Source: Sphingobacterium sp. CZ-UAM (GTDB taxonomy: Bacteria; Bacteroidota; Bacteroidia; Sphingobacteriales; Sphingobacteriaceae). Taken from it: a stretch of DNA of 64,000 bases. This document shows positions 7,965 through 15,412 of the stretch, piece by piece. Positions within the stretch are counted from its first letter, which is position 1. Each line of letters opens with the position of its first letter. Location: positions 806,001 to 870,000 of the forward strand of contig NZ_MTCM01000001.1 in NCBI RefSeq assembly GCF_002000245.1, written 5' to 3'. The notes below the pieces were generated by a model that worked only from the letters and a program-made list of their open reading frames with translations, searched no databases and was not told where the DNA came from. The position numbers and the translations under genes were made by a program.

Positions 7965-8195
7965 ATGGCACTAATAACTGGAAACGAGGGTGAAATCACC
8001 AAAAAAATTGAAAAACAAACTTCTAAAGTCCCTTCAACGGTATTCTTAGGGGCAGCTTTACTCGCAATGGGCTTATCGGCTACGTTAAAATGTATGATGC
8101 AAGATAAAACGGCATTGTTCGTTGGACAATGGGCTGCACCATTTTTATTATTGGGTATCTACAACAAGATCGTTAAAACTGAAGGCCACGACTAG
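7965..8195 (+). CDS. Small two-helix membrane protein
   Basis: 76 residues. A polar N-terminus is followed by two hydrophobic stretches at about residues 23-40 (TVFLGAALLAMGLSATLK) and 50-67 (FVGQWAAPFLLLGIYNK). No known family. An unusually strong terminator follows 33 nt after the stop, so it is a monocistronic gene and probably well expressed. The gap before it (7709-7964) shows no other gene. Its membrane location is inferred from hydropathy. It ends the 1.1-8.2 kb stretch of stress-type genes. Confidence 0.65.
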   Translation: MALITGNEGEITKKIEKQTSKVPSTVFLGAALLAMGLSATLKCMMQDKTALFVGQWAAPFLLLGIYNKIVKTEGHD

Positions 8196-8228
8196 GATCG
8201 CTGTTCTTCTGACTGAAGGAAAACCAAA

Positions 8229-8268
8229 CAGGATTGTCCAAAGAATTTGGACAATCCTGTTTTTTTTG
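8229..8268 (+). terminator. Strong rho-independent terminator
   Basis: Perfect 14-bp stem (CAGGATTGTCCAAA, 8229-8242, with its complement at 8246-8259), 3-nt loop, followed by T8. Serves the small membrane protein gene upstream. Confidence 0.93.
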
Positions 8269-8387
8269 TTTTAAAACTATTGCTTAACAGATTTTTAGGC
8301 CCGCTAATTCTTTCCCGCTCCTGGGATAAATAAATATGGATTAAGCGATAAGTTTGATGGGATGCGGAATTAAATTATACGTTTTGT

Positions 8388-8879
8388 TTATAAGTCCTTC
8401 GGCTGTTTTGTTGACGGACTACTGTCTTTTCGTTTTTGACGCTGTTTATTTTTAAAGTTATGGTTTTCCTGCGCTGCATCAATGGAATGTGTATGGGTGA
8501 GATCATTCTCTTTGAGGGCAAGTTTTGCGATGTGTGCATAAAACTTGGCAAGCTGGTCCAATTCCTCCTCACTCAAGTCCTCTAAGCTCACCATCCGGTT
8601 GCTCGTTCCTTCATGGGATGCAATCAGCTCATTGAGTTTCAAATGGAGTGCTTTGGAATCTTTATTCTGTGATTTTTGGATGAGAAATACCATGAGAAAG
8701 GTAACAATTGTTGTACCTGTGTTGATCACCAGTTGCCAGGTTTCAGAGTAATCAAAGATAGGACCGCTTACTGCCCAGGCAATAACAGTGGAGGTTGCCA
8801 AAATAAATGCCGCTGAACTTCCGGTAGCATGTGTGGCCCAGTTCGAAAACCGTTCGAATAAATTTTTCTTCTTTTTCAT
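8388..8879 (-). CDS. Low-affinity iron permease family protein
   Basis: 163 residues. Two hydrophobic helices at about residues 20-40 and 50-65 contain FSNWATHATGS, AWAVSGPIF and TWQLVINTGTTIVTFLMVFLIQ, which match the bacterial low-affinity iron permease family (PF04120). The sequence QNKDSKALHLKLNELI follows, a typical feature, then a polar tail rich in K, Q and S from about residue 110. The family name comes from fungal Fet4; the substrate of bacterial members is not proven. The gene is alone on the minus strand, with a terminator-like palindrome absent at its end. Confidence 0.82.
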   Translation of the reverse strand: MKKKKNLFERFSNWATHATGSSAAFILATSTVIAWAVSGPIFDYSETWQLVINTGTTIVTFLMVFLIQKSQNKDSKALHLKLNELIASHEGTSNRMVSLEDLSEEELDQLAKFYAHIAKLALKENDLTHTHSIDAAQENHNFKNKQRQKRKDSSPSTKQPKDL

Positions 8880-8938
8880 GCGTTTTATTTTGATCGTATA
8901 ATCATTTGCTATATTGATACAGGCTGCACGCCGTTTTA

Positions 8939-9712
8939 CTATATAATTTGACGTAGAGGTTTTACCTGCATACTTACGACTGAGGTGCGTGTTGGCTGAG
9001 ATAGCATAAACACGATGGATCGGGCGATGTCTTCCGCGTATAGCATTTCCATCGCTTCAATTTTTTTACGCTGCTCTGCTGGAGAGTAGGGCTGCATGTC
9101 TGTTCCAACAGATCCTGGTTCGATAAGTGATATCTGAATGCCCTTGGGGTTAGCTTCTTTACGCAAGGATTCGGTGAAAGCTTGAATTCCACCTTTTGTG
9201 CACACATAAACCGAGCTTTGCGCTTCCCTTACATCCGCGCTCATCGACCCTACATTAACGATGTGACCTTCACCTCGTGGTTCCATGCGGTACAATGCAG
9301 CCTGCGCACAGGAAAGGTAAGCAAGGATGTTGGTTCGTAAGATGTAAGCCTGATCGTCATAGCTGCCTTCCTTGACCGATTGAAAAGCAATTGCGGCATT
9401 ATTAACAAGGACATCTATATGATCATACATACTGTCGAATTTTTTAAAAAGCTCAGCTATGCCTTCTTCTGTGGCTAAATCAATTGCAAGCCCTGTCAGC
9501 GAACCCAAGGCATTTAATTTTTCGAAATCAGACAACGTATCCTCGAGTTGTCTTTCATGATGACCACAAATAAAAACATCGTTGCCTAGGCTGGCATGCA
9601 ATAGGGCTGTGGCCCGGCCGATACCTGTAGTCCCGCCGGTAATCATTATCTTTTTATCCTTTATCCAGGGATGCATAACGGAATTTACATACGCGTTGGG
9701 GTGATTTGTCAT
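8939..9712 (-). CDS. Short-chain dehydrogenase/reductase (SDR)
   Basis: 257 residues from ATG 9712; an in-frame ATG at 9742 would add 10 residues and another at residue 13 lies inside. The Rossmann start ITGGTTGIGRA fits TGxxxGxG, and NNAAI and YVCTK (catalytic Tyr and Lys, YxxxK) are present. The coenzyme-binding details and substrate cannot be told. The dinucleotide preference is not clear because the usual residue after beta-2 is C-G-H-H. It is divergent from the FAD/Rieske oxidoreductase gene at 9915; the region between holds a strong perfect hairpin. Confidence 0.9.
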   Translation of the reverse strand: MTNHPNAYVNSVMHPWIKDKKIMITGGTTGIGRATALLHASLGNDVFICGHHERQLEDTLSDFEKLNALGSLTGLAIDLATEEGIAELFKKFDSMYDHIDVLVNNAAIAFQSVKEGSYDDQAYILRTNILAYLSCAQAALYRMEPRGEGHIVNVGSMSADVREAQSSVYVCTKGGIQAFTESLRKEANPKGIQISLIEPGSVGTDMQPYSPAEQRKKIEAMEMLYAEDIARSIVFMLSQPTRTSVVSMQVKPLRQII

Positions 9713-9870
9713 ATTACTTTTTGCTTGTTTCGTGAAGAACAATGGCTGAATTGAGAAGGTTTGGTCCAGTATTCGATGGCGTACTTCTTCTTTTTTTTAC
9801 GTATTTCTTCCCAAAACGATTATCTGGGGGATTGGTTCTTTCCTTACAAATCATAATTAGTTATACCACC

Positions 9871-9899
9871 AAAGACTGGGCGCATTGCGCCCAGTCTTT
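9871..9899. promoter_or_regulatory. Perfect 13-bp hairpin in the divergent region before the FAD/Rieske gene
   Basis: AAAGACTGGGCGC (9871-9883) is followed by a 3-nt loop and its exact complement (9887-9899). The right arm ends 15 nt before the start codon of the plus-strand gene at 9915. Neither side has a T-run, so a normal terminator is unlikely. It could be a DNA operator or a translation-controlling RNA hairpin. Confidence 0.6.
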
Positions 9900-9914
9900 A
9901 AAATTGAATCATAG

Positions 9915-11426
9915 ATGAAACGTGACGGTAGAAACAAGAGCTTTTGGCAGACTCTCGAGGGGCAAAATTTTTCCACGGATTTTACTGACTTGGTGTTTGA
10001 TACCATTATTGTTGGAGCAGGAATCACTGGTGTGACCCTCGCGAAGAAACTGCAGGATAGCGGTGTGAAATGTCTGCTTCTGGATAAGGAAAACCCCGGA
10101 TTCGGCACCACAGGTGGAACAACGGCCCATATCAATAATTTTTACGATGCATCCTACGATGAAATTATCGCGAATTTTGGCGAACAGGCCGCTCGGTTAT
10201 TGGTCAATAGTACGAAGGATACCTTGGATCATATAAAGAAGAATGTACTTAGGTACCATATAAATTGCGATTTTGAAGAATGTGATTTTTTTCTCTTCAG
10301 TGCCGAAGAAAGTCAGAACGAACAGCTCGATCGTATTCTTGCCGCACATCAACAATTGGGTTTAAAAACTCTTCCCAGTAATACCTTGCCTTTTAGCCTT
10401 CCATTTGTAAAAGCGATCAGAATTGAAGGTCAGGCGCAATTTCATCCATTGAAATATCTACTTGGGCTCCTGGATGCTTTCGGGAAAAATGGCGGGGCGA
10501 TTTTGACAAATCAATCCATTGTCGCATATGAAAATAAAGAGGGCGAAATCACCTTGAAAACAAGTGATGAACGCATCTTTACAGCAAAAAATATCGTTTG
10601 GGCTACCCATATACCACCTGGGAGAAATAGGTTTGATCTATTGGTAGCACCCTATCGGAGTTATGCCCTTACGTTGAAACTTCAGCATGCGCCGGAGATG
10701 CTTGCCCAGACCGCAGACCTGTATGATCCTTATCATTACTTTAGATATCATCGCACTGGCGACGGGTACTATCTCATTGCCGGTGGTTTTGATCATAGAA
10801 CCGGGGATGAACGGGATACAGAAAAACATTTTTACGATCTCAAAGAGCTGGTAAATAAGAATTTTGAATACCAGGAAGTAACAGCGCAATGGTCATCTCA
10901 GTATTATGTATCAGCTGACGGTTTACCCTATATTGGTCGTATGCCGAATGAACCTAACGTGTATATTGCTACCGGCTATGGTGGAAATGGAATGACCTTC
11001 GGTTCAATGGCTTCATTAATTATTCCCGACCTGTTATTAAATAAAGAAACAGCATTGGCCAAATTGCTCTCGCCCGCCCGTATTAAGCCGATAGCTAGTG
11101 CAAAAAGTGTACTGTCGGAAGGATGGAGCGCATCGCAGCATTTTATCATGGATAAATTGTCCGCCGATAAGATTGATGCATTTGAAAATATACCATTGGA
11201 GGAAGGACGCATCGTGAAATACGAGGGCAAGACATTTGCTGTCTATCGTGATGAACAGGCTGTATTGCACTGTCTAAGTTCAGTCTGCCCACACATGGGC
11301 TGTACGGTAAATTGGAATCCATCCGAAAAGAGCTGGGATTGCCCCTGCCATGGATCCCGTTTTGATATTGAAGGCAAGTTATTGAACGGACCAGCGACCT
11401 CAGGACTTCAGGAGATGGATCGCTGA
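9915..11426 (+). CDS. FAD-dependent oxidoreductase (DAO fold) with C-terminal Rieske domain
   Basis: 503 residues. The FAD-binding start DTIIVGAGITGVTLA (about residues 29-43) fits GxGxxG, followed by the DAO-type domain to about residue 390; GYGGNGMTFG near residue 355 is the usual C-terminal FAD contact. The C-terminal Rieske domain (about 410-503) holds CPHMGC and CPCHGSRF, the two Cys-His pairs that bind the [2Fe-2S] cluster. This fused architecture occurs widely in Bacteroidota and Firmicutes; physiological substrate unknown. It likely passes electrons from a small amine or hydroxy substrate to the cluster. It stands alone between the SDR gene (divergent) and an AraC regulator (convergent). 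Confidence 0.93.
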   Translation: MKRDGRNKSFWQTLEGQNFSTDFTDLVFDTIIVGAGITGVTLAKKLQDSGVKCLLLDKENPGFGTTGGTTAHINNFYDASYDEIIANFGEQAARLLVNSTKDTLDHIKKNVLRYHINCDFEECDFFLFSAEESQNEQLDRILAAHQQLGLKTLPSNTLPFSLPFVKAIRIEGQAQFHPLKYLLGLLDAFGKNGGAILTNQSIVAYENKEGEITLKTSDERIFTAKNIVWATHIPPGRNRFDLLVAPYRSYALTLKLQHAPEMLAQTADLYDPYHYFRYHRTGDGYYLIAGGFDHRTGDERDTEKHFYDLKELVNKNFEYQEVTAQWSSQYYVSADGLPYIGRMPNEPNVYIATGYGGNGMTFGSMASLIIPDLLLNKETALAKLLSPARIKPIASAKSVLSEGWSASQHFIMDKLSADKIDAFENIPLEEGRIVKYEGKTFAVYRDEQAVLHCLSSVCPHMGCTVNWNPSEKSWDCPCHGSRFDIEGKLLNGPATSGLQEMDR

Positions 11427-11455
11427 TGCAGATTTTTCTATATGGAATTATTGTT

Positions 11456-12322
11456 TTATATCCGTAACTGAGCTCTGTATGTACTTGGCGTTATACCCTT
11501 TATACCTTTAAAAATCTTATTAAAATTAGATAAGCTATTGAATCCGCAGGCAAAGGCTATATTGGTGATCTGTAATTTGTTTTCAGTAATCAGCCGACAT
11601 GATTCGCTGACGCGTACTTCATTGACGAACTGTACGAAAGTCTTTTGTGTACGCGACTTAAAATAACGGCAAAACGAATGTTTGGACATATTCGCTAGTG
11701 CCGCAACCTGATCCAATGGAATCTCTTTTGTGAAATTGTTGAAAACAAATTTAAAGATACGGTCGATTTTCTCGTTATCCATCGAACTGTAATTATGTGT
11801 ATAACCTGGACTGGAAAGGTATTCATATTCATCGGTTGTGATTAATAATTCAATGACTTCAAGAAGCAATATTGTTTTTTTAAAACCATAGTCAAGCTGA
11901 AGCATCTGTTCCAGTTTGTGTTTTAGCTGCTGTTTTGTTTCGCCCCGGAATAGAAGTCCCCGCTTGGATGCGGTCAAAAAAGTTTCGATTTTATGTGTTT
12001 TAAATAGCTGCCCAAATACCTCTAGCAATAATTTAGGTTCCACATAAAGTGCCATTGAGCGCGATAAATGTGTAGAATCCCGGTTTGAACTGTTGTTATA
12101 CCAAACATGGGGAAGGTCAGGCCCTACGAAAGTCAATTCATCGGTCGAAAAGCTGTCGATACTGTCGCCTATAATACGTTTACCTTCACTTTGGACAATA
12201 TAGGTCATCTGGCAGGCCCTGTGAAAATGGAATTCTGTAGAAAAAAAAGGCTGACAAACTTCCTTTGTGGCATATGTCGCAATCTCGGATCCTTCCAGTA
12301 TTCTTGTGAAGATGGGTTTCAT
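11456..12322 (-). CDS. AraC-family transcriptional regulator with cupin-like N-terminus
   Basis: 288 residues. The first ~100 form a cupin-type sensor (EFHFHRACQMTYIVQSEGKR, D-E-L-T-F-V-G-P-D-L-P-H-V-W-Y), and the last ~100 hold a double HTH: LDQVAALANMSKHSFCRYFK then ITNIAFACGFNSLSNFNKIFK. The second helix pattern is typical of AraC/XylS. The gene lies 285 nt upstream of and divergent from a GH29 fucosidase, so it could regulate sugar use; effector unknown. The gene is convergent to the FAD/Rieske gene with 29 nt between stops. Confidence 0.93.
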   Translation of the reverse strand: MKPIFTRILEGSEIATYATKEVCQPFFSTEFHFHRACQMTYIVQSEGKRIIGDSIDSFSTDELTFVGPDLPHVWYNNSSNRDSTHLSRSMALYVEPKLLLEVFGQLFKTHKIETFLTASKRGLLFRGETKQQLKHKLEQMLQLDYGFKKTILLLEVIELLITTDEYEYLSSPGYTHNYSSMDNEKIDRIFKFVFNNFTKEIPLDQVAALANMSKHSFCRYFKSRTQKTFVQFVNEVRVSESCRLITENKLQITNIAFACGFNSLSNFNKIFKGIKGITPSTYRAQLRI

Positions 12323-12500
12323 TTAGGGTTATTGAATTATTACTTGGACGTTAAAAATAGCTTATTTTATCTTAAATATGAAATAGTAATCTAAACACTG
12401 TTAATATAGTGTCAATATTGAGCAATCTAGGTACAGTTTTATTCTCCCAGGAATAGTAGCTTAGCGATGTTTAAAAAAGGGGTAACGATATCAAAAATAC

Positions 12501-12533
12501 CCGGTCAGCCCTTGTGCGAAAGGGCCTATCCGG
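12501..12533 (+). other. Possible RNA hairpin in the leader of the GH29 gene
   Basis: GCCCTT (12508-12513) pairs with AAGGGC (12520-12525) and is flanked by CCGG on both sides (12501-12504, 12530-12533), forming an interrupted stem about 75-105 nt upstream of the fucosidase start. No known riboswitch class is recognised. Support is from pairing only. Confidence 0.25.
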
Positions 12534-12607
12534 TGGGATATGGAAGTGGTGTTTTATATAAACTGATTGACGCAATAAAAACCGAATAATAACCTAAAAC
12601 AAAAACG

Positions 12608-13654
12608 ATGAAAAAGCTGGTTTTTTTTAGTTTGACCTTCTATTTGTTGGCAGCTAAGCTGTTAGCCCAGACGAAAGTTGTTGTACCTACTGCATCTGAT
12701 AAACCCAACCGCTATCAACAGGAGCAGATCGATCGGAAGTACGGCATGTTTATACATTTTGGTATGAATACCTTTCACGATCAGGAATGGACCGATGGAT
12801 CGAAACCTGCCGCTTCTTACGCGCCTACAACTATTGACGCAAAACAATGGGTGTCTACAGCGAAAGCCGCGGGAATGAAATATATCATATTGGTAAGCAA
12901 GCATCACGACGGTTTTTGCTTATGGGATAGTAAATATACCGATTATGACGTGGCAAATTCAGCGAATAAGACGAATGTTGTTGTCGAATTGGCTAAGGAA
13001 TGCCGCAAGCAGGGTATCCGTCTCGGGCTTTATTACTCGCTGTGGGACAGGAAACAAAATGGAAATGTAAATGACAGCCAAGCGGATGGAGCCTATAATA
13101 CCTACATGCTTAATCAATTGAATGAATTGCTTGACATGACGAAGAAATATACAGATATCGTCGAACTTTGGTTGGATGGTGGTTGGGAAAAGGCGAATTA
13201 CAGATGGCCAGCGCAGGAAATTTATACCTTGGTCAAAACTAAGGTGCCTCAGTGTCAGGTAGGTATTAATTGGAGTATTGGTAGTCCTGAAAATGCAGAT
13301 AAACATGCTGTACTGCCCAAGGATCAGCAGAATTTATTTCCCATACGTTATTTCCCCAGTGACTTCCGTTTAGGTGATCCCTATTTACCAAGTAGTTCAG
13401 ATCCCAAACTCTTTACCGCACAGGGAAATACCTACTATATGCCTTTTGAAACTACAGTTGTGCTTGGCGAACGCTGGTTTTATAATACGACTGACAAAAA
13501 GTACAAGACACTTGCGGAACTGGAGGAGATCTACCGAACGGCAACGGCACAGGATAATATCCTGATTCTGAATGTTGGACCAAACAGGGAGGGACGTATC
13601 AAGGATACGGATGTAGCGCTGCTGCTCCAGCTGAAGGAAAAATTAAAATTATAA
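12608..13654 (+). CDS. Alpha-L-fucosidase, glycoside hydrolase family 29
   Basis: 348 residues. A signal peptide spans about residues 1-20 (ends near LLAQ), so it is secreted. The GH29 core is evident: YGMFIHFGMNTFHDQEW, AAGMKYIILVSKHHDGFCLWDSKYTDYDVANS, GLYYSLWDR, and WLDGGW with the likely catalytic nucleophile D190. The enzyme hydrolyses alpha-linked L-fucose from glycans. At 348 residues it is shorter than many members, lacking the C-terminal carbohydrate domain, but this length is common in Bacteroidota. It is divergent from an AraC regulator, which may control it. No SusC/D genes are nearby. Confidence 0.93.
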   Translation: MKKLVFFSLTFYLLAAKLLAQTKVVVPTASDKPNRYQQEQIDRKYGMFIHFGMNTFHDQEWTDGSKPAASYAPTTIDAKQWVSTAKAAGMKYIILVSKHHDGFCLWDSKYTDYDVANSANKTNVVVELAKECRKQGIRLGLYYSLWDRKQNGNVNDSQADGAYNTYMLNQLNELLDMTKKYTDIVELWLDGGWEKANYRWPAQEIYTLVKTKVPQCQVGINWSIGSPENADKHAVLPKDQQNLFPIRYFPSDFRLGDPYLPSSSDPKLFTAQGNTYYMPFETTVVLGERWFYNTTDKKYKTLAELEEIYRTATAQDNILILNVGPNREGRIKDTDVALLLQLKEKLKL

Positions 13655-13887
13655 AAAAGATTATCCTTATATACCGAAGCTGCCCCTGATGCTATCCATT
13701 CAAGTCCAGTTTAGTCCTTAGGTCTGCGGGATGATAAAGAGCCCGTTCGTACCAGCAAATTCTGCCTCCGATCAGGCAGGCTGTATCTCGGGCATGAACT
13801 GCATTTCGGTGGGGAACTGTGTTTGGCTGCCAAACGGAATAGTGAGGAGATTAATGATAAATGATGAACTAATTTCAAATTATATAC

Positions 13888-13895
13888 TATATTTG
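13888..13895 (+). promoter_or_regulatory. Bacteroidetes -7 promoter box (TATATTTG)
   Basis: Exact match to TAnnTTTG, 39 nt before the start codon of the hydroxyacid oxidase gene. No clear -33 TTG at the usual 19-21 nt spacing. Confidence 0.5.
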
Positions 13896-13934
13896 GCGCG
13901 CAGATAAATCGCTGCCAATATTAATACATCAATC

Positions 13935-15104
13935 ATGAGCCAGAAGTTTACATACAATACCCGATTTCCAGCTGTTGAAGACTTGAGAAAACAAGCCAAG
14001 AAAAGAATTCCAAAATTTGCGTTTGACTATTTAATAGGCGGTTGCAATGAAGAGTTGAATCTTGCGCGAAATGAAAATGATTTTGACAACATTCTATTAA
14101 AGCCGCAGTACCTTCAGGCGAGCGGGGAGATTGATATGTCTGTAGAGCTCTTTGGTCGCCAGTACAGTGCTCCGTTTGGGGTTTCGCCTATTGGTCTGCA
14201 AGGGCTGATGTGGCCCAATGCACCAGAAATTCTGGCAAAAGCTGCTGCAGCGCATGATATTCCATATATTTTGAGTACCGTATCGACCAGTAGTATCGAA
14301 CGTATTGCCGAAGTGTCACAGGGTAAAGCCTGGTTTCAGCTTTATCATCCGACAGAGAACAAGCTGCGTGATGATATCCTACGACGTCTGAAGGAAGTGG
14401 AATGTCCTGTGCTTGTTGTCCTGGTCGATGTTCCGGCTTTTGGACTTCGGTACAAAGAGATTAAAAGTGGGCTGTCCATGCCTCCAAAGATGAACATCGC
14501 CAATATCTTACAGACATTTGCCTGTCCTACCTGGGGTATTGAAACCCTCAAACATGGTATTCCGTCTTTTGCGACTTTAAAGCCTTATATGGACAAAGGC
14601 CTGGATCTGGCGCAGCTGGGGCAATTTATGAACAGAACATTCACCGGTAAAGTGGATGTTGAAAAGATCAGGGCTATCCGGGATCTATGGAAGGGGCCTT
14701 TGGTATTGAAAGGAATTGCGACCGATGAAGATATGCAGGCTGCCATTGCATTGGGGGTAGACGGGGTTATCGTCTCTAACCACGGCGGCAGACAGCTTGA
14801 TGCAAGTGAATCATCCATTAACTCCTTGATTCATCTAGCGGGTAATCCAGATTATAAAAGCAAAATCAAGATTATGTTGGATGGTGGTATCCGCTCCGGA
14901 GTGGATCTGGCCCGTGCGCATGCTGTTGGATCTGAATTTAACTTTATGGGGCGGCCATTTATGTATGGTGTTGGCGCCTTAGGAAACGCGGGGGGAGAAC
15001 ATACCATCAATATGTTCAAAGCACACTTATTTCAGGTAATGAAACAGCTGAGTATTTCAAAGATTGAAGAATTTCCAAAACGTTTACAGAAAATCTTGGC
15101 ATAA
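13935..15104 (+). CDS. FMN-dependent alpha-hydroxy-acid oxidase/dehydrogenase
   Basis: 389 residues. The family hallmark SNHGGRQLD, containing the catalytic His near residue 283, is present, as are FDYLIGG at the start and MLDGGIRSGVDLARA. This belongs to the L-lactate oxidase/dehydrogenase, glycolate oxidase and mandelate dehydrogenase group; it oxidises a 2-hydroxy acid to a 2-oxo acid with FMN. No membrane segment was seen, so it is probably soluble. The exact substrate cannot be told. It is a single-gene transcript bounded by a -7 box and a terminator. Confidence 0.93.
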   Translation: MSQKFTYNTRFPAVEDLRKQAKKRIPKFAFDYLIGGCNEELNLARNENDFDNILLKPQYLQASGEIDMSVELFGRQYSAPFGVSPIGLQGLMWPNAPEILAKAAAAHDIPYILSTVSTSSIERIAEVSQGKAWFQLYHPTENKLRDDILRRLKEVECPVLVVLVDVPAFGLRYKEIKSGLSMPPKMNIANILQTFACPTWGIETLKHGIPSFATLKPYMDKGLDLAQLGQFMNRTFTGKVDVEKIRAIRDLWKGPLVLKGIATDEDMQAAIALGVDGVIVSNHGGRQLDASESSINSLIHLAGNPDYKSKIKIMLDGGIRSGVDLARAHAVGSEFNFMGRPFMYGVGALGNAGGEHTINMFKAHLFQVMKQLSISKIEEFPKRLQKILA

Positions 15105-15124
15105 TATAACCATAAAAATAAATG

Positions 15125-15167
15125 AAGCCGTATTAAACACAGCTATTGTTGTGCTTAATACGGCTTT
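15125..15167. terminator. Bidirectional terminator between convergent genes
   Basis: AAGCCGTATTAA pairs exactly with TTAATACGGCTT (12 bp) and an inner CACA/TGTG extends the stem. It lies between the hydroxyacid oxidase gene and the small gene downstream of fimbrillin, and the minus strand side has a T-rich tail. Confidence 0.78.
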
Positions 15168-15192
15168 ATGCATACTGATGTTGTGGGGCTTG

Positions 15193-15360
15193 TTACCAGT
15201 CTATCGTTCTGCTGTCATTGTCGCCAAGATCCCATTGTTCACTGACTTGTCCGTTGGAGTCTTCGGGTCTAGCGCTTGCTGAACCGGCTGCGATGCCCTG
15301 CTCAAGTTCGATCAGGTGCGCCTTAACCTCCGGTGCGATATAGGCCATTTTCTTTTTCAT
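15193..15360 (-). CDS. 55-residue fimbrillin-associated small protein
   Basis: An ATG at 15360 opens a 55-codon frame. The N-terminal part (M-K-K-K-M-A-Y-I-A-P-E-V-K) is basic and short; the centre reads IELEQGIAAGSASARPED, and the C-terminus ends EQWDLGDNDSRTIDW. The EQGIAAGSA-type block with an acidic, Trp-ending tail looks familiar from tiny genes beside fimbrillins in Sphingobacteriaceae, although I cannot name the family. It lies 52 nt downstream of the fimbrillin gene, on the same strand, with a terminator 25 nt after its stop, so the two probably share a transcript. No signal peptide is clear. Confidence 0.65.
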   Translation of the reverse strand: MKKKMAYIAPEVKAHLIELEQGIAAGSASARPEDSNGQVSEQWDLGDNDSRTIDW

Positions 15361-15412
15361 AGTCTTTATTATTGTATGTGATAAACTTGTCTTTATTTTG
15401 ATCTAAAGGTGC

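Noticed and set aside
9121..9300. Hint of a second SDR-type gene inside the SDR gene
   Set aside because: The 77-codon frame at 8974-9207 is only a frame shadow of the SDR gene.
9857..10135. 92-codon minus-strand frame at the FAD/Rieske gene start
   Set aside because: It overlaps the FAD-binding region of a well-supported gene and has no homology signal.
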